Shown: positions 55,337 to 64,000 of the stretch, one piece after another
How the letters are laid out: each line of letters starts with the position of its first letter
Position numbering within the stretch: the stretch's first letter is position 1
DNA from: Trema orientale
Taxonomy: Eukaryota; Streptophyta; Magnoliopsida; Rosales; Cannabaceae
Length of the DNA stretch: 64,000 nucleotides
Direction of reading: 5' to 3'
NCBI GenBank assembly: GCA_002914845.1
Contig: JXTC01000295.1
Coordinates: forward strand, 105,295 to 169,294
Program-made: the position numbers and the translations under genes
The notes under the pieces: model-generated
The model's database searches: none
What the model was told of the DNA's origin: nothing
Seen by the model: the letters and a program-made list of their open reading frames with translations, nothing else

Positions 55337-57261
55337 GTCATTGAAGGAATTGGTAATGCTCGAAAGATTAGTCGTACATTTTAAACAAGATGAGAATGGT
55401 TTAGGAAAGGGGAGAGAGAGGGCGGTTTTGAGATATAATACTTTTTATGCATTCATAATTTTGTTATATTGTTTATTCACCATCTTACTTTATTTTAAAG
55501 AACAACATTAATTTCTTTCAAATGAAAAACAACAAGATTAATTGACGCGGAAAATTATATAGTCAATTCGCATTTCAAAAAATTTTATCGTCAATTTCTT
55601 TTACATAATATGTTTTAAAATAGGGTGGTTTTTGCATAACTTTTAAATGATTTATCTTGATCCTTAAATAACATATTATCTTAAACCTTAACTATTCTAC
55701 GAGTTCTTAATTATAAATATATAAATATTTGGTATTGCACCATGAGAACTAAAATTATACCCATTTTATATTTTTTGTCATCTTAACAAACAATCTCAAA
55801 AAATTTACTTGACTTGTTAGCTATAAGGCCGAGACATTCTTTTCTTTCTTTCCTTTTTTTTCTTTCGGATTATTATTTTCTCTTTCTTTCTTACAGGCTA
55901 CTTAATTGATAACTTCGATTTAATAAATTATATGAAAATCAAACAAGTTCTAAAGAGTATATTTGTGTAATATTCATGTGATGGTTGTAATATTCACACT
56001 TAACCTAAAACTCGTTATATAGGTTTAGGACTGACTTCCAAAAATGTGAAGGACCATATCCCTAAAAACGAAAGAAAAAACCTAAAATAAAATTAACAAG
56101 GACAACAATTACTAAGGGCTTGCGTGGATTCACTTTCGTTTTCTGTTTTTTATTTTTTAAAACAAAAAAATGGAAATTTTTTTTGGAAGTTTGCTTGGAA
56201 ACTTTGTTTTTGTTTTTTGTTTTTAAAAATTGAAACCAAAAATTTCAAAAAAAGTGGTAACAAAAAATTTCTAACACCTTTATTTTTTTAAACAAATTTC
56301 AAAAATAAAAGAACATACAAATATTTGTACACAAGTGCGTATATACATATATGTATATACATACACAAATATAAGTCTATATGACTTTCTTTATCATTAT
56401 TTACACTTTATTGTTTTTGGAAACAAATAGTAAAATAAAGTTTGTCAAATATGTTTCTTGTTTATAAAAATTGAAAATTAAAACAATATTTTTATTTTTA
56501 TTTTCAATTTATTTAAACAAAAAATTAGAAGTGAATAGTACTTATTTAATTATCAAAGATTAATCCCTTTTTTTGAAATTTTATTGCAATCTAGTGGGGT
56601 AGGAGAAACGGACAAAAGATTTTTATGCATACGCGGAATGAAAAGGACACACAAAAATGCTGAACGTGACAAGAGACATCGCATCATCACGTGGCTGCAT
56701 GACTCTCTGTCATGCAAACCCCCCACGTGGTCGACGTTTTCACATCTTAGCCGCACGTCATCGCTCCCCAAATCGTTACTGTGGAACCCACTGTCAGGTC
56801 AAGTTGGATTGGGCTCATTTTGGGCTGAACCAAGTATTTCCCAAAGCCCACTTGAAAGAGTTCAGCCCGTTATTGAAGAATTAGCGCTTTAAGAAAGCCC
56901 AGATAACTAGCAAGCGAAGAGCCTAACTCTGCAACGACAAACAAACGAGTTCTTTTATCATAAAGATTCGGAGTACAGGACAATATTTTATTTGCAATAA
57001 CTATTTAAGATATTTGGATTTGGACACTACTGAGTGTATATTTGTACAGAGAATTGAGACACTGGGATTCTGTTCTAGGTGAAAATATATACATATTAGG
57101 AACGAGTAAAAGAGTGCTTAGAGTTCACTTATGAGGACCCTACTGCCTTCTAGCATAAGTTAACGAGATCTTGGCTATGCAAGAATTTGCGTCCAAGTCC
57201 AAATCAGCCATCAGGATTAATGGGCCAAAGTCTGGGACTTAACCTTGCATGTTGGGAAACA
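55337..57261. other. Intergenic; promoter-like cluster near 56640-56905
   Basis: AT-rich with homopolymer-rich repeats (56110-56560). At 56640-56905 composition shifts: two CACGTGG G-boxes (about 56690 and 56726) and several TGGGCT/AGCCCA elements (about 56808-56900) occur in 270 bases. No coding region follows on either strand within reach. Confidence 0.45.
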
Positions 57262-58005
57262 AATGGATATGGCTAGAGTAATTTGGGCCAAAATGACATT
57301 TTATAGATTATTCTGAAAATTGGCCCTCGTACGGCACATTTAGAAAAAATTAGAATAATATGGTAGACTCTGTTTTTTTTTTAGATCTGGTACAGTTTTT
57401 ATTTCATTTTTTAAAAAATATTTAGAAAAATACCATTTTTAAAATAATAACTAGTAAACGGTAACCAGTTTTTGAGCACTGATAATTAGAAATAAAATGT
57501 ATTTATAACTAGTAACTGGTAATCGATTTTCAAAAACCGGTAACTTGTAATCATTTTTTAAATGGTATTTTGCTAAAAACTTTTTAAAAAGTGATATTTT
57601 TCTAATACAAACCGTATGGGAATTGGAAAATAAATTGACCTCTATATTTTTGTAATTTTTTTTTTGTTTTTATAGATAAAAGAGTGAGAATCCCAAGATT
57701 ATTCCCTTGGCTGTTTGGAAATGGATCTGATTAGGAGATTTTGGCAGAAGTTTCGGGATTATATTTTGAGAAAAGTACATGGATAGAACCAACTTGAGGA
57801 CGAATGACTTTTTTTTTATGCATTTTTTCAAAAATGACATTTTTAGGAGTGTCAAGAACTTCTTGACCTATGGTCAAGACCATGAAAAATTCCTAAATAA
57901 TAGTTTTCTACGGTCAAGAAGCGCTTGACACTTCTGAAAATGTTATTTTAAAAAAATACACGAAAAAGTCATTTTGGCCCAAATCAGTCCTATCTATGTT
58001 ATTTT
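57262..58005. repeat. Foldback repeat family A, copy 2
   Basis: Left end ATGGCTAGAGTAATTTGGGCC with AAAATGACATTTT pairs with the right AAAAAGTCATTTTGGCCCAAAT...CTATC. The centre (about 57440-57560) has CTAGTAACTGGTAATCG and CAAAAACCGGTAACTTG words homologous to 690-830. Non-coding. Confidence 0.6.
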
Positions 58006-58938
58006 CTCTTATATTTTAAAAAAAGGGCATAATATTTATATATATATACATATATATATATATATGACCTAAATATATGGGGCACCAATCTAGTAGGTAT
58101 TTTTTTTTTTTTACTTATACATAGGTATCAATTGGGCCAATGAAAAATTTTTTTACTTATTTTTTTATTATAAAAAGTAGGAGGGAGAAATAGCATTAAT
58201 GATGCACATCTTTTTATGTACTTAATTATAGCCGTTGGATCACTATTTGATGATGATCCAATGGCTAAAAAAAAAATACCTAATATAGTGTCTGTGGTTA
58301 GTACTATTATAACATTAATTGCCATTTGCCAAGAGAGTTATTCTACAAAATGCTCCAGAAAAATCATTTCACCCCAAGATACTACTAGTTAGGTCCATTT
58401 CCCTTGCATATGTTTAGAGTTTTGGCCTTTGGGCACGTACTACAATCTATAATTAGTGTAGAGCCGTAATGGGAAGATTTTGGAAATGAATGAGATGGAA
58501 AGACAAGAAATCAGCATATTATACTTTCTTCCTCAATTTTACTCATTACATATGTGTATCTACAATTCTTTCCCCCCTCAGTCGTGTATACGTAAATAGA
58601 TGAGAAAGTGAAATATTCTTTTTACTTCCTTTCTCATTGGGATCCATTATGGATTAGTAAGTGTGTTTTAATTCCGAGAGCTTACATAGAAGGCTTTTCT
58701 TTTGTCTCGCTTCTTTGGGCACGTGGCAGCCCATGACACGAGTTGTACTTCATCCACCCTTCGTAACTGGAATAGTACTTCATGAACTTTCTTTAAGGTA
58801 TACAAGAAAACTGGATATACATCCACCCTGATCAGTGATTGGAATGGTTCACATTTTCAAGGCACAACTTTGATTTCATTACGTGAATGCATTAAATACA
58901 TTATACGTCGTGGGAAAATCTATATAAATAACGATATT
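58006..58938. other. Intergenic, no gene seen
   Basis: TA-rich microsatellite-like stretch (58036-58065), poly-T tracts, an inverted pair ATAGCCGTTGGATCA / TGATCCAATGGCTA (about 58226-58266), and a G-box CACGTGG near 58720. Confidence 0.4.
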
Positions 58939-59285
58939 ATCATTTTTATGCCTTGTATTTTCACATTTTGTTCAAATTATATCTTATATTTCGGTTATTT
59001 ATAACATTGACCCTTAAATTTAAAATTTGTAACAAATTTATATCCTGACACCAATTTAGAACAGTTAATTTATCAATATGCCGTTTAAAAAAATAAGAAT
59101 AAACTGTATAAAAACTGATCAGAGAATAACTTTATTAAATTATTTTAATAAATTAACTGCTCTAAATTAGTGTCAGAATATAAATTTGTAACATATTTTA
59201 AATATAAGGATCAATATTGATAATAACTAAAACACAATGTATAAATTAAACAAAATGTCAGAATACAAAGTATAAAAGTGATACG
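58939..59285. repeat. Foldback element with ~130-bp inverted arms
   Basis: The left arm (TCATTTTTATGCCTTGTATTTT...) and right arm (...AATACAAAGTATAAAAGTGATA) pair imperfectly along most of their length. Inner words CTGACACCAATTTAGAACAG and CTGCTCTAAATTAGTGTCAG also pair. Only a short loop separates the arms. No clear target duplication. Confidence 0.6.
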
Positions 59286-60240
59286 ATCCATAAATAAGAA
59301 AAACCAAACTATCTTTTGTTTGGCTTATATTTATTGTATATACACACACACTAGAACAAAACATGGGCAGATCTAGATACGTGTAAGTGCAAATTTATTG
59401 TCATATAAAATACTATGCTGGGAGTGAAAGCCATACCTATATATGAATTAAAAGGAGTGGAACTATGGAAAGGCCATACCTTATGCTAGAGAAAAAAGAA
59501 GGGAAGAAAGGGACGGGGCTAGCTCTTAAGTCAACTATGGATTGCTCTAAGTTCGTCTGAACCTTTTGACTTTTCTATGACGTTTATAAGTAGGCTTTTC
59601 CAATCCTATGTTTGAATAAATAGTTGAGCAAGTCGGCTAGCTCTATAGACTAGAAACATAGTATATAGATATGTGTACGTTTCTTATTTTTCATTTTTCT
59701 ACACTTTCTAGTTGGCAATAAATTGAGTTGATCATACATGATCCTCAGAGAGTTAATTTGTGATTTAATGTTTCAATAGGTACGTGTGTGTACCATAGCT
59801 AGAGCAGTACTGATCATGATTAAATTATAATGAAAGGTAGATAAATATATAATGGGAACATGTATGTATAATATCCGCATGACGTCGTACGTGTACCGCA
59901 CAAAGAAAATTGTTCATTATTTTGATTATACCAAGTCTAAAGCAACTCAAAGTCTCTAATTAACAAACTTATATGGGCTGATACTAGTTTTCAATTGCGA
60001 AACCAGCCTTTATATGATCATTCATGTCCATCATTATTACTAGCTAGAAACAATGTAAACTGTGAGCTGTTTTTAGATGAATGGCATTAATTACTATGTG
60101 CTTAAATATAATTAAAGAGAACTGCATAGTTTAGACGATATATCATATTCATGTATCATTAATTCATTATTACATATATGTAAAAAATCAAAGTTAATAT
60201 AGAAAACTATTATAAAACGAATCCTACGATTATTGTGGTC
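59286..60240. other. Intergenic, no gene seen
   Basis: AT-rich DNA with no recognisable repeat or coding sequence. Confidence 0.45.
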
Positions 60241-60310
60241 ACAGGATTAGCTTAGTGTTAATCACACTTCCTTCCAATGTGGAGAGTCTCGAGTTCAAAT
60301 CCCCACTCCC
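60241..60310 (+). repeat. tRNA-like (possible SINE) head
   Basis: TAGCTTAGTGTTAA resembles a pol III box A, and GAGTTCAAATCCC (about 60291-60303) a box B, about 45 bases apart, just before the copia LTR. No cloverleaf can be drawn, so it is not a functional tRNA. It could be a SINE head or chance. Confidence 0.3.
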
Positions 60311-60317
60311 TTACGAT

Positions 60318-60837
60318 TGTTCACCTTTAGTTTGTCAAAGATAATGTGGATAGTCAAATTATCAAAGAATATGAGCGGTCAAAAATAGTGGTCAGCCACA
60401 TTTTTTGACAATGAAATATAAGAACATATGTTTTTTGCTCCTACCATCCAAGCCCATTTTCGTTGACAATGGACAGCCATTGTAGGCTACCAACCATATG
60501 AAGGAGAAAGGTTTTAGCATATAAATAGACCCCTTCACAACTCCATTTTGTATCCTAACAAAAAGAGAAAAAAATCCCAATATAGAGAGATAAAGAAAGA
60601 GCTTTAACTAAAAAATTCTTAAGAAAATTTTTGTGAGAAAAATTCTTGGATATAATTGAGATCAGGGTTGTAAGTTGTGAGTATACTGTGTAAATTTTTC
60701 TCCCTATAGTAAAAGATCTGCAATAGTCTTGTAGACGTAGCCAAATTGGTGAACTACGTAAATTGTGTCTTCTTATTTTGCTTCATTTATTGCTTTCACA
60801 ATTTGGCGTGTCCACTATGGAGGTTATTTCCCTAACA
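60318..60837 (+). repeat. Left LTR of the copia element
   Basis: Ends CCCTAACA at 60837, two bases before the primer-binding site. TATAAATAG at 60520-60528 is a good TATA box. The start is approximate. Confidence 0.6.
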
Positions 60838-60839
60838 AC

Positions 60840-60850
60840 TGGTACCAGAG
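60840..60850 (+). other. Primer-binding site (initiator tRNA-Met type)
   Basis: TGGTACCAGAG differs by one transition from TGGTATCAGAG, the usual copia site complementary to initiator tRNA-Met. Confidence 0.75.
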
Positions 60851-60918
60851 TGCCAGATTGAATACTATTCACGTACACTGTACTATTCACTTATACAAAA
60901 AGTCAATAGTAAGAAGCG

Positions 60919-63900
60919 ATGGATAGAGAAGATAGATTGGGACCTAGTATCAGCAAATTCGACGGCTCAAATTTCTCATTCTGGAGATTACAGATTAGAG
61001 ATTATCTACATAGCAAGAAATTGCATCAGTCTTTATCAGAGATAAAACCAGAGAAAATAGAGGACGATGAGTGAAAAGTTCTTGATCGACAGGTATTAGG
61101 TGAAATTCGATTGACGTTAACGAGAAACGTTGCTCACAAAGTGGCAGCGGTGAAAACCACAGTGAAGATGATGAGCATCCTGTTAGATATGTATGAAAAA
61201 TCGTCGGCAAATAACAAAGTTTATTTGATAAAGAAGTTGTTTAATTTAAAGATAGGAGAAAGTACTTCAGTAGTAGCACACATCAACGAATTCAACACGA
61301 TCATCTTATAATTGATGTATGTTAAAATCAATTTTGATGATGAGATTCGTGCTCTCATTCTTTTGGTGTCTTTATCGAATAGTTGAAAACCTATGAGAGT
61401 GGTGGCTAGCACTTCTGTTGGCAAAGGGAAGTTGTAGTTCAATGATGTCAAGGATCGAGTTCTCGCTAAGAAAGTGCAAAGAGTAGATTCTGGTGAAGGA
61501 ATATAATCGAGTTATACCCTAAATCTCGAGAACAGGGGCAGAAACAACGAGAGAAATTCTAACTGAGGTCGCGGCAGGTTCAAATCAAGGAATGGTAGAT
61601 ACAAGTCCAGACCAGAAAAAAAACTAGAGTACTAGAACTGTGGCAGGAGTGGCCACTTAAAGAAAAGCTGTAGAGTACTAAAGAAGAAAAACAACTCACA
61701 TAATGCTAATGTTATGACTGAAGAGGTACAAGAGGCTTTACTATTATCTGTTGATAGTCCAATTGATTCTTGAGTATTAGACTCAGGAGCCTCGTTTCAT
61801 ACTGCTGCTCGCCGAGAGATTATCGAGAATTACGTTTCTAGTAATTTCGGTAAGGTGTATCTGGCCGATAGAGAACCATTAGAAATTATTGGTATAGATG
61901 ATATTCATTTGAAGATGTAAAACGGATCGGTGTGGAAAATCCAGAAAATAAAGCATATACCAAGCTTGATGAGGAATCTTATTTCAGTAGGACAGCTTGA
62001 TGATAATGGATACAACATCACCTTTTCTAATGGCTCGCGGAAGGTCAGCTCGAGGAAACAAAACTGGGACTCTTTATATGACTTCCAGTTCCAGAGATAC
62101 ACTAGCAGCTGTAGATGCTGGTGTTAATTCAAGTCTATGACACTGTAGGCTTGGGCATATGTGCAAGAAGGGAATGAATGTAATGCTGTTAAAAAGAAAG
62201 CTACCAGAGCTAAAATCAGTTAAGTATAGTCTCTGTGAAACCTGTATCTTTGACAAACAGAAAAATGTGAGCTTTTCAAAAGGCAGAAGAGAACTGCATA
62301 TGGCAAAGTTAGAGCTGGTCTATACAGACGTATAGGGACCATCCCCTGTAACATCCCTTAGAGGCTCAAGATATTATGTCACTTTTATTGATGATTCGAG
62401 CAGAAAGGTATAGGTTTATTTTTTGAAAAATAAATTTGATGTCCACGATGCCTTTAAGAAGTGGAGAGTCATGGTAGAAAATGAGACCAATTTGAAAGTA
62501 AAGTGTTTGCGGTCTGATAATGGAGAAGAATATAAAGATGATAAGTGTAAGAGATATTGTTCACTCAATAGGATCAAGATGAAGAAAACCATTCATGGGA
62601 AACCACATATAGCTGAGAGGATGAATAAGACCCTAAATGAATATGCCAGGAGCATGAGGTTATATGCTGGATTGCCAAAAATATTCTGGGCTGAAGTATT
62701 TAGCACTGCAGCATTTCTGATCAACAGCAGACCATCAACACCTCTTGATTTCAAAATACCAGAAGAGGTTTGGAATAGTAAAGAGGTAAAACTTTCATCC
62801 TTGAAAGTTTTCAGTTATTTATCCTATATTCATATCGACCCTGCTAGTCAAAGTAAGCTTGATCTAGAATCCAAGAAGTGTTACTTTATCAGTTATGGCA
62901 ACGATGGATTTACTTATCGTTTCTGGGATAACCAAAGTTGGAAGATCATCAGGAGCAAAGATATTATCTTAAATGAGGATGTATTGTACAAGGATAGATT
63001 GGGCACCAGAGCCAATGGTGCATGTGCTGAAGTTAGAAAGACATATTAAGTCCCATTAAACGATATCCCCGTAAATAAGGTGAAGAATAACGCCCAGGAA
63101 AATCAAGAAGTTGTAGCTCCTGAATCAGATCTACAAACTTCTGTAATTGAATTTAGGAGATCCTCCAGTATCACTCAACCTCCACAAAAATATTCCCATA
63201 CACCGCATTACATTCTATTAACTAATAGAGGAGAGCCAGAGACTTATGAAGAAGCTATGCAGGATGATGAGTCAATCAAGTGGGAGTTAGCTATGAAAGA
63301 TGAGATGGATTTGTTGTCGTCCAATAAAACATAGAAGTTGGCTGAAATACCAGAAGGAAAGAAGGCACTGCACAACAAGTGCATTTACTGAATAAAGGAA
63401 GAGTATGACAGTAGCAAACGGTACAAGACAAGACTTATTGTAAAAGATTTTCAGCAGAAAGAAGGCATTGACTATACCGAGGTTTTCTCTCCAATGATCA
63501 AACTGACCATAATCAGAATAGTAATCGGATTGGTGACTAAGGAAGACCTATATCTAGAGCAGCTAGATATCAAAATAGTGTTTTTCCATAGTGACTTGGA
63601 GGAAAAAATTTATATGAAGCAGCCATAAGGCTTCGAAGTACAAGGAAATGAGAAAATGGTGTGCAAACTTCAGAAGAACTGGTATGGTCTTAAACAAGCT
63701 CCAAGACAGTGGTACCGGAAGTTTGATGGCTTCATGAGTAATATTGGTTACTTGAGATGCCAGGCATATCATTGCTGCTATGTGAAGAAGTTAGATAATT
63801 CCTGTATCATTCTACTTCTATATGTAGATGATATATTAATTGCTAGTGCTTGCATAGAAGAAATTGACAAGCTCAAGAAAGAACTGTTAAAGGAATTCTC

Positions 63901-64000
63901 AATGAAAGACTTAAGAGTAGCAAAGCAAATCTTTGGGATGAGAATTTATAGACATAATGAACAGGACGTTGAAGCTATCACAAGAGGAATATATAAAGAA
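60919..64000 (+). pseudogene. copia gag-pol, many stops
   Basis: ATG 60919 starts MDREDRLGPSISKFDGSNF, a copia gag N-terminus. A zinc-knuckle remnant lies near 61632-61670 (NCGRSGHLKKSC, with the first Cys now Tyr and the next codon TAG). Protease DSGAS is near 61780-61794. Integrase spans about 62140-63000: HCRLGHM, CETC, VYTDVx, LRSDNGEEY, AERMNKTL. The reverse transcriptase from about 63380 contains DYTEVFSPM, LEQLDIKIVFFHSDLEEKIYM, YGLKQAPRQW and active-site YVDD (about 63822-63833). At least eight stops stand where Trp is expected (for example TGA at 61072-61074), plus others at expected Arg or Gln codons. Non-functional. Confidence 0.9.

Larger units (their letters stand above)
60318..64000 (+). 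mobile_element. Decayed Ty1/copia retrotransposon, right part beyond the window
   Basis: Left LTR, a tRNA-iMet-type primer-binding site, then gag, protease, integrase and reverse transcriptase in copia order. The element continues past 64000, so its right LTR and target duplication cannot be seen. The left boundary is uncertain (60318 or about 60333 are the likely TG starts). Confidence 0.85.

Noticed and set aside
56584-56892. Open frame of 102 codons on the plus strand
   Set aside because: No recognisable domain, competing frames of similar length, and composition explained by a promoter-like motif cluster.
1-64000. CRISPR arrays, bacterial operons, known conserved microRNAs
   Set aside because: No spaced direct repeats, the genome is clearly plant nuclear, and no mature sequence of the common conserved plant miRNAs I could recall was seen.

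Overview
The window is nuclear DNA of a flowering plant, most likely a eudicot. It is AT-rich and intron-bearing. It carries plant-specific genes (ULTRAPETALA, a THESEUS1-type receptor kinase, a root-cap protein, a plant LSD1-like demethylase), a nuclear tRNA-Phe, LTR retrotransposons and many MITE-like foldback repeats. The species cannot be fixed from the sequence alone.

Layout. (1) 1-6.6 kb: repeat relics, then a small mitochondrial complex I subunit-like gene (+, 1637-3366) facing a predicted chloroplast membrane zinc-ribbon protein gene (-, 4660-6444). (2) 6.8-9.1 kb: a MITE, a CACTA end, a CT-rich tract, and dead copia and gypsy fragments. (3) 9117-20096: a complete Ty3/gypsy element with two LTRs, a perfect 5-bp target duplication (TTCGT), decayed gag-pol with a second RNase H (Tat-lineage layout), and a separate spliced gene on the opposite strand with its own TATA box. 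(4) 20535-20607: tRNA-Phe(GAA). (5) 22.2-47.2 kb, the gene-rich core: an aluminium-resistance/methionine gamma-lyase-like PLP enzyme (-), ULTRAPETALA (+), an LDL2-like histone demethylase (-), a root-cap family secreted protein (+) and a THESEUS1-like receptor kinase (-). (6) 47.2-60.2 kb: a gene desert packed with MITEs, tandem duplications and AT microsatellites. (7) about 60.3-64 kb: a decayed Ty1/copia element that runs off the window end.

The exon models were built by hand. For each of the seven host genes the exon phases close exactly into one reading frame. Two introns appear to use GC donors instead of GT (ULT intron 2; intron 1 of the PLP enzyme). ULT (a trithorax-type factor) and LDL2 (a histone demethylase) lie tail to tail 0.9 kb apart; both act on H3K4-methylated chromatin in other plants, though no functional link is shown here.

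The most unusual item is the antisense gene in the 3' part of the gypsy element. It has a minus-strand TATATAAATA box, an ATG-free leader exon, an intron whose acceptor abuts the start codon, and at least three further introns. Nearly all stop codons in the retroelement coding regions lie one C-to-T or G-to-A change from a sense codon, which fits decay by deamination of methylated cytosine.
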